Source: Microbacterium sp. BK668 (lineage in GTDB: Bacteria; Actinomycetota; Actinomycetes; Actinomycetales; Microbacteriaceae). From it: 64,000 nt of DNA. Under the pieces are notes generated by a model. It was not told where the DNA came from and did not search any database. It saw nothing but the letters and a program-made list of their open reading frames with translations. Location: the NCBI RefSeq assembly GCF_004362195.1, contig NZ_SNWG01000001.1:1550001-1614000 (forward strand), written 5' to 3'. Shown piece by piece: positions 39,107 to 46,732 of this stretch (positions within the stretch are counted from its first letter, which is position 1; every line of letters starts with the position of its first letter). A program made the position numbers and the translations under genes.

Positions 39107-40357
39107 GTCGACGATCGGCCGGAACTTGACCCTCGTCTCGAGCAGCTCGGTCTCGGGATCGCTCCCGGCGACGATGCCCGCCCCGGCGTGCGCGACGACG
39201 GGGATCGTGCCGGTGCTCGTCGGCGTCCCGCCCACCTGCACGCAGCGCAGCGCGATCGCCCACTCGCCGTCGCCGTTCGCGTCGACCCACCCGACCGGAC
39301 CCGCGTAGCGACCACGGTCGAACGGCTCGAGCCGGCGGATCACCTCGATCGCGGCATCCGTCGGGGTGCCGGCGACCGCCGCCGTGGGATGCAGCGCCGC
39401 GACGAGGTCGAGCGCCGACGCGTGGTCGGCGAGATCCCCCGCGACGTCCGTGGCGAGGTGCCAGAGGTTGGGCAGCTCGAGCGCGAACGGCTCGTCGTCC
39501 GCGCGGAGGGCGGTCGTGAGCGGACTCAGCGCGTCGATCACGCTCTGCACCGCGTAGCGGTGCTCGTCGAGGTCTTTCGCGCTGTGGGCGAGGGCGACGG
39601 ATGCCTCGGCATCCCCGCCTGCGTCGGTCCCGCGCGGGAAGGTGCCCGCCAGCACCCGTGCCGTCACGGTACCCCCCGACACCGTCACGAGCGTCTCGGG
39701 GCTCGCGCCGATGAGCCCGTCGACGGCGTACGTCCAGGTGTCGGGGTAGCCCGACGCGAGGGCCCGGACGAGGCGCCGCAGGTCGGCGCCCGCCGGCACC
39801 GTGCCCACGAGGTCGCGCGCGAGCACGACCTTGTCCACGTCGTTCGCCGCGATGGCGTCCAGCGCGGCCCGGACGGCCGCCTGGTAGCCGGCCGGATCGA
39901 GGGCACCGGGGCCGAGCGTCCCCGACCAGTACGGCCCGTAGGGGACGAGCTCGAGCGGCGCCTCCTCCGTCTCGGCGCCGAGGGTGCGCACGCGGGTGAT
40001 CCACGCCCGGCCGCCGCGGCGCCCGACGACGGCCTCGGGCGCGACGAGCCGGCTCCGCGACGCCGATAGGGCGTCGAAGGCGAACGCGCCGAACGCCACG
40101 AGGCCCGTGCCGGGAAGGCGCACGGGATCATCGACGTCGGCGGCAGCGGCGATGGCGCGCCACGCCTCGGCGGCGGATGCCCCGGCTCGCCCGACCGTCT
40201 CGTAGGCCGCCGCGGCGCGCCCGACGCCCACGATGCCGTCGCCGCGGCGCAGCCACGCGAGCGGCGAATCGGGGTGCGTGAAGGCGAGCGGATCACGATC
40301 CGGGTCGATCTCCCGGGTCTCGACCACCAGGCGCGGCGGGCGGAGGGGGTCGGTCAC
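39095..40357 (-). CDS. menF: Isochorismate synthase
   Basis: 420 residues, chorismate-binding enzyme family. It isomerises chorismate to isochorismate, the first committed menaquinone step. Visible signature elements: KVVLARDLVG, GLIGASPETLVTVSGG, VLAGTFPRG, HPTAAVAGTPTDAAIEVIRRLEPFDRG and the closing GAGIVAGSDPETELLETRVKF. The length and lack of an amidotransferase partner fit MenF/EntC/DhbC rather than anthranilate or aminodeoxychorismate synthase; menaquinone context favours MenF. It starts at a GTG in a very tight divergent promoter with the DUF402 gene. Confidence 0.92.
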   Translation of the reverse strand: MTDPLRPPRLVVETREIDPDRDPLAFTHPDSPLAWLRRGDGIVGVGRAAAAYETVGRAGASAAEAWRAIAAAADVDDPVRLPGTGLVAFGAFAFDALSASRSRLVAPEAVVGRRGGRAWITRVRTLGAETEEAPLELVPYGPYWSGTLGPGALDPAGYQAAVRAALDAIAANDVDKVVLARDLVGTVPAGADLRRLVRALASGYPDTWTYAVDGLIGASPETLVTVSGGTVTARVLAGTFPRGTDAGGDAEASVALAHSAKDLDEHRYAVQSVIDALSPLTTALRADDEPFALELPNLWHLATDVAGDLADHASALDLVAALHPTAAVAGTPTDAAIEVIRRLEPFDRGRYAGPVGWVDANGDGEWAIALRCVQVGGTPTSTGTIPVVAHAGAGIVAGSDPETELLETRVKFRPIVDALA

Positions 40358-40363
40358 GACTCA

Positions 40364-40373
40364 AGCCTAGACT
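40364..40373. promoter_or_regulatory. Overlapping divergent -10 elements for menF and the DUF402 gene
   Basis: The 10-bp stretch agcctagact holds TAGACT on plus (40368-40373) and TAGGCT on minus (40364-40369), sharing two bases. Each is followed by exactly 6 nt and a GTG start (40380 on plus, 40357 on minus). Only 22 bp separate the two start codons. Confidence 0.65.
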
Positions 40374-40379
40374 CGCCTC

Positions 40380-41015
40380 GTGACCGAAGACTCCCGCCCG
40401 GACCGCCCCCAGCCCGGTACCCGGGTCACGTTCCGCTGGCGCAAGTGGGACGGCGGTCCGCACTGGATGCACGAGTGCGTCTACCTCGGTGCCGACCAGT
40501 GGGGGGACTGGTTCGGCCAGCCCAGGGGATGGCGCAGCTCGCGACCGGGGCGGGACTTCCCCGCGGAGGCGGACAACGTCACGCTCCTTCCGCCCAGCGG
40601 CGACTTCACCGCGACCTTCAACGCCCCGCCCGCGACCTACCGGATCTACATCGACATCGCGTGGGACGTGCGCTGGCAGGGGCACGAGCCCACCGGCATC
40701 GACATGGACCTCGACGTCGTCGATGCCCGCGACGGACGGGGCATCTGGATCGACGACCGCGACGAGTGGGACGATCACCGGGTCGCATACGGCTACCCCC
40801 TCGACCTCGTCGCACGGCTCGAGGCGCTCGCCGTCGACCTCGAGCAGAGGGTCATCGCCCACGATGCCCCCTTCGACGACGGGACGGCGGCGGCGTGGCA
40901 CGCGCGCCTCGACGCCCTCGGCTCGGTCGTATCCGAGGCCGCCGGGCCGACCGTATCCGGGGCCGTCGGGCCGGTCGGGCCGGACTCCCTCGGGCCGGTC
41001 GCGCCCGACGCCTAG
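40380..41015 (+). CDS. DUF402 domain-containing protein
   Basis: 211 residues. The core (about residues 10-165) fits DUF402/FomD-like proteins: FRWRKWDGGPHWMHECVYLG, IYIDIAWDV, GIDMDLDVVDARDGRGIWIDDRDEWDDH. The clustered Asp residues resemble the metal-binding set of this family, some members of which are nucleotide phosphohydrolases. A Gly/Pro/Val-rich tail follows residue 185. It starts at a leaderless GTG divergent from menF. Its TAG stop is embedded in the -10 hexamer of menG. A specific substrate is not known. Confidence 0.85.
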   Translation: MTEDSRPDRPQPGTRVTFRWRKWDGGPHWMHECVYLGADQWGDWFGQPRGWRSSRPGRDFPAEADNVTLLPPSGDFTATFNAPPATYRIYIDIAWDVRWQGHEPTGIDMDLDVVDARDGRGIWIDDRDEWDDHRVAYGYPLDLVARLEALAVDLEQRVIAHDAPFDDGTAAAWHARLDALGSVVSEAAGPTVSGAVGPVGPDSLGPVAPDA

Positions 41016-41018
41016 ACT
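41013..41018 (+). promoter_or_regulatory. -10 element TAGACT for menG, overlapping the upstream stop codon
   Basis: The first three bases of TAGACT are the stop codon of the DUF402 gene. Exactly 6 nt separate it from the menG GTG at 41025. Confidence 0.55.
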
Positions 41019-41024
41019 CGACGC

Positions 41025-41765
41025 GTGACCCCGAGCTCCGCCGACCACGAGCCCAACCGCGCCGACCTCGGCAAGGACCCGCGGCGCGTGAGCGGCATGT
41101 TCGACCAGGTCGCGAAGGGCTACGACCGCACGAACACGGTCCTGAGCCTCGGCAACGACCAGCTCTGGCGGGTCGCGACCACCCGCGCGGTCGCTCCGCG
41201 TCCGGGACAGCGCATCCTCGACCTCGCGGCGGGGACAGGCGCCTCGAGCGTGAGCCTGGCCAAGAGCGGAGCCGACGTCGTCGCGGCCGACTTCTCGCCG
41301 GGCATGATCGCGGAGGGCCGGCGGCGGCACCGAGGCATCCCGAACCTGTCTTTCGTCGAGGCCGACGCGACGGCGCTGCCGTTCTCGGACGGCGAGTTCG
41401 ACGCGGTCACGATGTCGTTCGGCCTGCGCAACGTGAACGAGCCGAGGACGGCGCTGGCCGAACTGCTCCGCGTGACCAGGCCCGGCGGTCGGCTGGTGAT
41501 CTGCGAGTTCTCCCACCCGCCGTCGCGGAGCTTCAACGGGCTCTACCGCTTCTACAACGACCGCATCCTCCCTTCGGTCGCGAAGGCCGTCAGCTCGAAC
41601 GCCGAGGCGTACGACTACCTCAACGAGTCGATCAAGGAGTGGCCCGACCAGCGCACGCTGTCGGGGTGGATCCGTCAGGCCGGATGGGCGGATGTCGCGT
41701 ACCGCAACCTGTCGTTCGGCATCGTCGCGCTGCATCGCGCGCGCAAGCCGGCTCCGTCTCGCTGA
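41025..41765 (+). CDS. menG: Demethylmenaquinone C-methyltransferase
   Basis: 246 residues of the UbiE/MenG family; the last step, methylating demethylmenaquinone with SAM. N-terminal motif [25 protein letters not shown] motif [16 protein letters not shown] (about residues 66-81), then the family signature [26 protein letters not shown] and the C-terminal [14 protein letters not shown] region. The GTG start is supported by the 6-nt -10 spacing. It lies upstream of the polyprenyl synthase gene. Confidence 0.94.
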   Translation: MTPSSADHEPNRADLGKDPRRVSGMFDQVAKGYDRTNTVLSLGNDQLWRVATTRAVAPRPGQRILDLAAGTGASSVSLAKSGADVVAADFSPGMIAEGRRRHRGIPNLSFVEADATALPFSDGEFDAVTMSFGLRNVNEPRTALAELLRVTRPGGRLVICEFSHPPSRSFNGLYRFYNDRILPSVAKAVSSNAEAYDYLNESIKEWPDQRTLSGWIRQAGWADVAYRNLSFGIVALHRARKPAPSR

Positions 41766-41810
41766 CGAGAGAACCCCCGGCGCCGCGGAACGCGCGCAAC
41801 GCCCGCCCGG

Positions 41811-41816
41811 TAGGCT
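41811..41816 (+). promoter_or_regulatory. -10 element TAGGCT for the polyprenyl synthase gene
   Basis: TAGGCT is followed by exactly 6 nt and GTG at 41823. Leaderless start predicted. Confidence 0.55.
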
Positions 41817-41822
41817 GGACGC

Positions 41823-42878
41823 GTGACTCCCTCAGCGCCGGGCTCGCGTCTTGCGAGCAAGCTGGGCCTCACCGACCGCGTCTTCGCCGGCCCGAGGTCT
41901 CGCCGGCTCCTCTCGACGGTCGAGGCGGGGCTCGAGCGGGTCGACGCCACGCTGCGTGACGAGCTGCACGTCTCCGACCAGCTCGCCGACACCACGAGCC
42001 GCTACCTCTACGAGGCGGGCGGCAAGCGCGTGCGCCCGATGCTCGCCCTGCTGGCGGCGCAGCTCGGCAAGGGCACGACCGACGCGGTCATCGAGGGGGC
42101 GACGGCGCTCGAGATGACGCACCTCGGCTCGCTCTACCACGACGACGTGATGGATGCCGCCGACAAGCGCCGCGGAGTCCCCAGCGCCCACGCAGTGTGG
42201 GGCAACAGCATCGCGATCCTCACGGGCGACCTCCTCTTCTCGCGCGCGAGCCAGATCATGGCCCGCCAGGGCGACCGCGCGATCCGCCTGCAGTCCGACA
42301 CCTTCGAGCGCCTCGTGCTCGGGCAGATGCACGAGACCGTCGGCCCGCAGGAGGGCGAGGACCCGGTCGACTTCTACCTCCAGGTGCTGTCCGACAAGAC
42401 CGGCTCGCTGATCGCGGCGGCTGCGCAGTCGGGCGTCATCTTCAGCGGCGGCGCGGAGGAGTTCGAGCAGCCGATGTTCGTCTTCGGTGAGAAGGCGGGA
42501 GTCGCCTTCCAGCTGCTCGACGACGTCATCGACCTCTCCGCAGACCCCGACGAGACGGGCAAGGTGCCCGGCACCGACCTGCGCGCGGGCGTGCCGACGA
42601 TGCCGTACCTGCTGCTCAGCCGCCGCGAGGACGAGGCATCCGTCTCCCTCCGCGAGCGGATCGACGAGGGTGTCGCGCGGATCGCCGACGGCGCCGACCC
42701 GGCGCTGCTCGACGAGCCCCTCGCCCGGCTACGCGAACACGACGCGACGCGCGCGACGCTCGACCTCGCCCACGCGTGGTCACGCGAGGCCATCGACGCG
42801 CTCGCCCCGATTCCCGACGGCCCGGTGCGCGAGGCGCTCACGCGGTTCGCCCAGGCCGTCGCCGACCGCTCGAGCTGA
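41823..42878 (+). CDS. All-trans polyprenyl diphosphate synthase (menaquinone side chain)
   Basis: 351 residues, E-polyprenyl synthase fold. The two Asp-rich motifs are DDVMD (residues 107-111) and DDVID (233-237). Product length is set near the first motif; the residues preceding it (EMTHLGSLYH, no bulky pair) fit a medium- or long-chain enzyme. GGKRVRP (residues 67-73) is the usual diphosphate-binding start. Sitting between menG and fprA, it most likely makes the menaquinone polyprenyl tail used by MenA. Exact chain length cannot be read. Confidence 0.92.
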   Translation: MTPSAPGSRLASKLGLTDRVFAGPRSRRLLSTVEAGLERVDATLRDELHVSDQLADTTSRYLYEAGGKRVRPMLALLAAQLGKGTTDAVIEGATALEMTHLGSLYHDDVMDAADKRRGVPSAHAVWGNSIAILTGDLLFSRASQIMARQGDRAIRLQSDTFERLVLGQMHETVGPQEGEDPVDFYLQVLSDKTGSLIAAAAQSGVIFSGGAEEFEQPMFVFGEKAGVAFQLLDDVIDLSADPDETGKVPGTDLRAGVPTMPYLLLSRREDEASVSLRERIDEGVARIADGADPALLDEPLARLREHDATRATLDLAHAWSREAIDALAPIPDGPVREALTRFAQAVADRSS

Positions 42879-42939
42879 GCCGGACCGCTCCCGCCGTGCC
42901 CCGAAGGGCGGCCTCGGCCGAGCACCAGAAAGGATGCAC

Positions 42940-44310
42940 ATGACCAAGCTCCGACTCGCCATCGTCGGCGCGGGCCCCGCCGGCATCTACGCGGCCGACA
43001 TCCTGCTGAAGGCCGAGCGCAAGTTCGACGTGTCGATCGACCTGTTCGAGCAGCTCCCCGCCCCCTACGGCCTCGTCCGCTACGGCGTCGCGCCCGACCA
43101 CCCCCGGATCAAGGGCATCATCACGGCCCTCCGCGAAGTGCTCGATCGCGGCGACATCCGCATCTTCGGCAACGTCCGCTTCGGCGAGGACATCACCCTC
43201 GAGGATCTCAAGCGCCACTACAACGCGGTGATCTTCGCGACGGGAGCGGTCCACGACGCCGACCTCGACATCCCGGGCATCCGCGCTGAAGGGTCTTACG
43301 GCGCCGCCGACTTCGTCAGCTGGTTCGACGGGCATCCCGACGTGCCGCGCGAATGGCCTCTCGACGCGGCATCCGTCGCGGTCATCGGCAACGGCAACGT
43401 CGCGCTCGACATCTCGCGCATGCTCGCCAAGCACGCGGAGGACCTCCTGCCGACCGAGATCCCCGACAATGTCCACGCCGGCCTCGCCGCCTCCCGCGTC
43501 ACCGACGTGCACGTCTTCGGCCGCCGCGGACCGGCGCAGGTCAAGTTCACGCCGCTCGAGCTGCGGGAGCTCGGCGAGCTGCGCGACGTCGACATGGTGG
43601 TCTACGACGAGGACTTCGACTACGACGACGCCTCCCGCGCCGCGATCGCGAGCAACAAGCAGGTCATGGTCATCGACCGCGTGCTGCAGTCGTGGCGCAA
43701 GCGCGACTCGGTCAACAACGCCGGGGGCTCGGCATCCCGTCGCCTGCACCTGCACTTCTACGCCAAGCCCCTCGAGGTGGTGACGGATGCCGCGGGCCGC
43801 GTGTCGGCCTTCCGGTGGGAGCGCACGCGACCCGACGGCGAGGGCGGCGTCGCGGGCACGGGTGAGATCCGCGAGATTCCCGTGCAGGCCGTCTACCGCG
43901 CCGTCGGCTACTTCGGCTCGCCGCTGCCGGGCGTCCCGTTCGACAAGCGCCACGGCGTCATCCCGAACCACGAGGGTCAGGTGCTGCGCAAGGACTCCAA
44001 CGAGCGCGTGCCCGGCGTCTACGCGACGGGGTGGATCAAGCGCGGCCCCGTGGGCCTCATCGGCCACACCAAGTCCGACGCGATGGAGACGATCCGCCAC
44101 CTCATCAACGACCAGGGGTCGTGGTGGCAGCCCGCCGACCCGTCGGAGGAGGCGATCCCCGCCCTCCTGGCCTCGCGGGGCGTGATCTGGACCGACCTCG
44201 ACGGCTGGCACCGCCTCGACAACCACGAGGTGGAGCTCGGCCGTCCGCACGGCCGGGCCCGCATCAAGGTCGTGCCGCGCGACGAGATGGTCTCGATCTC
44301 CCGCGACTGA
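42940..44310 (+). CDS. fprA: Ferredoxin/flavodoxin-NADP+ reductase (FprA/adrenodoxin reductase type)
   Basis: 456 residues from the ATG at 42940, preceded by AAAGGA 5 nt upstream; the ATG at 42934 is too close to that RBS. FAD motif IVGAGPAGIYAAD (residues 7-19), PAPYGLVRYGVAPDHPRIK typical of adrenodoxin-reductase-like enzymes, NADP motif VIGNGNVALDISRML, RRGPAQVKFT, and VYATGWIKRGPVGLIGHTKSDA. Transfers electrons between NADPH and ferredoxin. Unlike neighbouring menaquinone genes, it uses a Shine-Dalgarno start. Confidence 0.92.
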   Translation: MTKLRLAIVGAGPAGIYAADILLKAERKFDVSIDLFEQLPAPYGLVRYGVAPDHPRIKGIITALREVLDRGDIRIFGNVRFGEDITLEDLKRHYNAVIFATGAVHDADLDIPGIRAEGSYGAADFVSWFDGHPDVPREWPLDAASVAVIGNGNVALDISRMLAKHAEDLLPTEIPDNVHAGLAASRVTDVHVFGRRGPAQVKFTPLELRELGELRDVDMVVYDEDFDYDDASRAAIASNKQVMVIDRVLQSWRKRDSVNNAGGSASRRLHLHFYAKPLEVVTDAAGRVSAFRWERTRPDGEGGVAGTGEIREIPVQAVYRAVGYFGSPLPGVPFDKRHGVIPNHEGQVLRKDSNERVPGVYATGWIKRGPVGLIGHTKSDAMETIRHLINDQGSWWQPADPSEEAIPALLASRGVIWTDLDGWHRLDNHEVELGRPHGRARIKVVPRDEMVSISRD

Positions 44311-44326
44311 GCGCTCCGCGTCGTCG

Positions 44327-44374
44327 GTCGGAGGATCCGCCCTGCGTCGGACGATTCCCGCGGATTCCTCCGAC
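44327..44374. repeat. Imperfect inverted repeat after fprA
   Basis: Arms gtcggaggatccgc (44327-44340) and gcggattcctccgac (44360-44374) are reverse complements apart from one inserted base, with a 19-nt loop. It is a candidate fprA terminator without a T tract. The rest of the 178-bp gap holds ttcgcg-rich sequence and no gene. Confidence 0.45.
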
Positions 44375-44475
44375 GTCGGCGCGAATCTCCGACGTTCGCG
44401 AGGTTCGCGGCGCTCCCGAGGTTCGCGGGGTCCCGAGCGGCCGGGGGACGGATGCCGCGCCCCGCGGCGCCCTCG

Positions 44476-44481
44476 TAGGCT
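44476..44481 (+). promoter_or_regulatory. -10 element TAGGCT for the alpha/beta hydrolase gene
   Basis: TAGGCT is followed by 7 nt and the ATG at 44489. No Shine-Dalgarno sequence is present. Confidence 0.5.
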
Positions 44482-44488
44482 GAGCCGC

Positions 44489-45469
44489 ATGACGGGGGAG
44501 TGGCGCGCAGACATCCTCGGCGACGGCTTCGAGCAGCTCGTCCTGCCCCTCGGCGAGGACGATGAGGGGCCGCTGGTCGCGACGCTGGTGCGCAGCATCC
44601 CGAATTCCCTGCGCGTGCTCACGGGACCCTTCCGCGACCTCGACGTCCTGTCGCTGCACGGCTGGTCGGACTACTTCTTCCAACCCGATGTCGCCCGCAG
44701 GTGGACGGAGCTGGGCGCGCACTTCTACGCCCTCGACCTGCGCAAGTACGGCCGGAGCCTCCGCGAGGGGCAGACCCCGGGCTACATCACCGACCTCGCC
44801 GATTACGACGCCGACATCGGGGCGGCGCTCGCGGCGATCGGCCACCGCCGCGGCCGGCGGCTCGTGCTCGTCGGGCATTCGACGGGCGGTCTCACCCTGT
44901 CGCTGTGGGCGGCGCGCAATCCCGGCCGCGCGGCCGCGCTGGTGCTCAACAGCCCCTGGCTCGAGCTGCAGCTCGGCGCGATGGGCCGGCAGGCGCTCGC
45001 ACCGCTCGTCCAGGCGCGCGCCCGCTGGGAGCCGCGCGGCCAGCAGGCGGCCGTCGATCTCGGCTTCTACACGCGCGCGCAGCGCGAAGTCGGCGCCCTT
45101 CCGGCGCCCGGGTATCGCAGCCGGTGGCGGCCGGAATTCGGATTCGCGACGCACCCCGCGTGGCTCGCGGCGATCCTCGAGGGACACCGGACGATCGCGT
45201 CCGGCATCGAGGTCGGATGCCCCGCTCTCGTGCTGCTGTCGGCGCGCTCGTCCGTGCAGCTGACGTGGCGGGACGAGATGACGTCGTCGGACTCGGTGCT
45301 CGTCGTCGACGAGATCGCCCGTGCCGCGACCCGACTCGGGCGCGACGTGACGATCGCGCGCATCGACGGAGCGCTGCACGACGTGTTCCTCTCGCGTCCC
45401 GAACCCCGCGAGGCGGCATGGCGCGCCGTGGAGCTGTGGCTCGCGCGCGGCGCCCTCGACCGGAGGTGA
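44489..45469 (+). CDS. Alpha/beta hydrolase
   Basis: 326 residues. The nucleophile elbow GHSTGG (about residues 131-136) and an oxyanion-side LHGWSDYFF are visible. DVTIARIDGALHDVF supplies a candidate catalytic His near residue 301, with an acidic residue in the stretch between. It resembles serine-aminopeptidase/lysophospholipase-like hydrolases. It directly follows the menaquinone region, where no MenH is recognised, so a MenH-like role is possible but not supported by MenH-specific motifs. Confidence 0.82.
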   Translation: MTGEWRADILGDGFEQLVLPLGEDDEGPLVATLVRSIPNSLRVLTGPFRDLDVLSLHGWSDYFFQPDVARRWTELGAHFYALDLRKYGRSLREGQTPGYITDLADYDADIGAALAAIGHRRGRRLVLVGHSTGGLTLSLWAARNPGRAAALVLNSPWLELQLGAMGRQALAPLVQARARWEPRGQQAAVDLGFYTRAQREVGALPAPGYRSRWRPEFGFATHPAWLAAILEGHRTIASGIEVGCPALVLLSARSSVQLTWRDEMTSSDSVLVVDEIARAATRLGRDVTIARIDGALHDVFLSRPEPREAAWRAVELWLARGALDRR

Positions 45470-45517
45470 CCCCGGTCGAGGGTTAGAACACACTTTCGAA
45501 TGTCGGCGCGGGCGCGG

Positions 45518-45523
45518 TAATCT
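45518..45523 (+). promoter_or_regulatory. -10-like TAATCT before the small conserved gene
   Basis: TAATCT lies 34 nt upstream of the ATG at 45558, and a GGAGGAAGGAAG ribosome-binding region (45536-45547) follows it. This promoter would make a leadered mRNA, in contrast to many neighbours. Confidence 0.4.
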
Positions 45524-45557
45524 GGACTCTCGGCCGGAGGAAGGAAGAGCCGCCCCG

Positions 45558-45851
45558 ATGGCCGATTGGCACCCGATCCTCAGCGCCGTCGAGGGGCCGA
45601 CCGGCACCTGGCGGATGGTCGACGGACAGGGGCGCGCGTACGGGCACATCGAGATCCGTCGTGTCATGAACGGCACCGGCGTGCGCTACAAGACGGTCTA
45701 CCGCGGCGAGGTCATCGGCTGGGCGACGAGCCTTCGGGTGGCGTGCGAGCGGGTTCACAGCGCCTTCATCCGGGCGCACGGGCCGGGAGGCGGACCGATC
45801 GCCGACTGGGGCTCGCGCAGCGCCGCGCACGATGATCGACGGATGCCGTGA
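45558..45851 (+). CDS. Small conserved-looking hypothetical protein
   Basis: 97 residues starting MADWHPILSAVEGPTGTWRM. A clear purine-rich RBS lies upstream. The sequence is compact and mixed alpha/beta (YGHIEIRRVMNGTGVRYKTVYRGEVIGW), with no membrane helix or signal peptide and a basic C-terminus. I do not recognise a domain. Codon composition is like the surrounding genes, so it is probably real. Confidence 0.7.
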   Translation: MADWHPILSAVEGPTGTWRMVDGQGRAYGHIEIRRVMNGTGVRYKTVYRGEVIGWATSLRVACERVHSAFIRAHGPGGGPIADWGSRSAAHDDRRMP

Positions 45852-45891
45852 CCCGACGCTGCCCCGGGAGGTCGCCGGGCGCTCCTCGCGT

Positions 45892-45972
45892 CGCGTGGAT
45901 CGCCGCGCCCCGGAGGTGCGGCGGGCGAGGCATCCATCCTGCCCGCACGCCACGCGTGGATCGCCGCGCCCC
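45892..45972 (+). repeat. 20-bp direct repeat in a non-coding gap
   Basis: Two exact copies of cgcgtggatcgccgcgcccc lie at 45892-45911 and 45953-45972, with 41 bp between them. They fall between the two small genes. A frame from GTG 45848 crosses them but reads as Pro/Arg-rich low-complexity sequence. Confidence 0.6.
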
Positions 45973-46006
45973 CGTGGGGCAGAGTAGTGCCGTGGAGGAG
46001 CGGCGC

Positions 46007-46195
46007 ATGTGGTGGTGGACCCTCATCGGGTCGGCGTTCGCCCTGCTGGCCGGCCTCCTCCTCGCGATGGCCGCGCTCCTGTCGGGGCGCATCAGCCTTC
46101 TGCTGTTCATGGCCCTGGCCATCGTCGTCGCGGCCGGGGTCGGCGTCGTCGTCGCGATCGGCGGTCTGCGGCGCACGCCCCGCGGGCGCGGCTGA
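46007..46195 (+). CDS. Small two-helix membrane protein
   Basis: 62 residues, MWWWTLIGSAFALLAGLLLA and on. Two hydrophobic helices (about residues 3-24 and 28-51) end in a basic RRTPRGRG tail, which predicts a cytoplasmic C-terminus. GGAGGAG at 45994-46000 lies 6 nt before the ATG. In-frame GTG starts at 45992 and 45848 exist, but the latter adds unlikely Pro/Arg-rich sequence. No family recognised. Confidence 0.6.
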   Translation: MWWWTLIGSAFALLAGLLLAMAALLSGRISLLLFMALAIVVAAGVGVVVAIGGLRRTPRGRG

Positions 46196-46482
46196 CATCC
46201 CGCCCGCGACATCGACCGGACGGGCGCCGCAGCCCCGCGGCGACAGGCTCCCCGGCTGCTCCGACGACATGTGGCGACATGAAGCGCGCGCCTCGTTGCC
46301 GTGGATGATCCGCCCCCGCGGTACGGCGATCGCGCTCGTCCACGGAGAAATCCCTGGCCAGACGTGTGATCACCGCACGGGCCGGGCGTCCGCCCCAGAC
46401 CCGGTGGCGGCCGACGCGGCCGGGAACGACACGGGGCGTCATATGGCGGGCGACGCGGGCAGACGGCTCTGCCGAGTGTCAA
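46196..46482. other. Non-coding gap before the sulfur operon
   Basis: No convincing gene is seen here. Overlapping frames show no RBS and read as Pro/Arg-rich shadow sequence. The end of the gap holds the promoter of the following operon. Confidence 0.5.
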
Positions 46483-46488
46483 TAGTCT
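46483..46488 (+). promoter_or_regulatory. -10-like TAGTCT upstream of the sulfur operon leader
   Basis: TAGTCT would start transcription near 46495, about 24 nt before the candidate leader ORF and about 240 nt before sseA. No convincing -35 was found. The long leader argues for post-initiation control. Confidence 0.4.
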
Positions 46489-46518
46489 GACCGGACCACC
46501 TCGACAGACAGGACTCCG

Positions 46519-46653
46519 ATGCGACCCGCACCGTTCACCGAGACCCTCCCGGGTCCCGCGTCTCGGTGCGCCGCGCACGACGTCGAAGAGACCAGCCGCT
46601 GTCGTTTGCCGGATGGCCGAATGCGCTGCCGCGCCCTCGCGGCGATGCGCTGA
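46519..46653 (+). CDS. Candidate cysteine-containing leader peptide upstream of the sulfur operon
   Basis: A 44-codon ORF from ATG 46519 to TGA 46651-46653, with a weak RBS (cagga, 46509-46513). It has three Cys codons at positions 17, 28 and 37 and an Arg-rich C-terminus ending MRCRALAAMR. It is followed by 79 nt before the sseA GTG. A 9-bp stem (46536-46544 with 46560-46568) lies inside it. Cys-containing leader peptides before sulfur genes are known in actinobacteria; the match here is by position and Cys content only, so it could be chance. Confidence 0.4.
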   Translation: MRPAPFTETLPGPASRCAAHDVEETSRCRLPDGRMRCRALAAMR

Positions 46654-46732
46654 GAGCGCGCCCCGCAGATCCCCCTCGTCACCGGCACTGGTGTGCCCGG
46701 TGCTCGACGTCCGCCCATTTCGAGAGGAAGCC

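Noticed and set aside
45848..46006. Upstream extension of the small membrane protein to GTG 45848
   Set aside because: The added residues are Pro/Arg-rich, cross a direct repeat and lack an RBS; the ATG at 46007 has a well-placed GGAGGAG.
45987..46490. 167-codon plus-strand frame before the sulfur operon
   Set aside because: Low-complexity, overlaps the membrane protein in another frame, and has no start signal.
46536..46568. Stem-loop considered as a known riboswitch class
   Set aside because: A single 9-bp stem with no conserved core of SAM, cobalamin, TPP or FMN riboswitches; leader-peptide control is a better reading.
46613..46732. Longer N-terminus for the sulfurtransferase from ATG 46613
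   Set aside because: No RBS, overlaps the leader ORF, and the extension does not look like a rhodanese N-terminus; GTG 46733 has GAGAGGAAG upstream.
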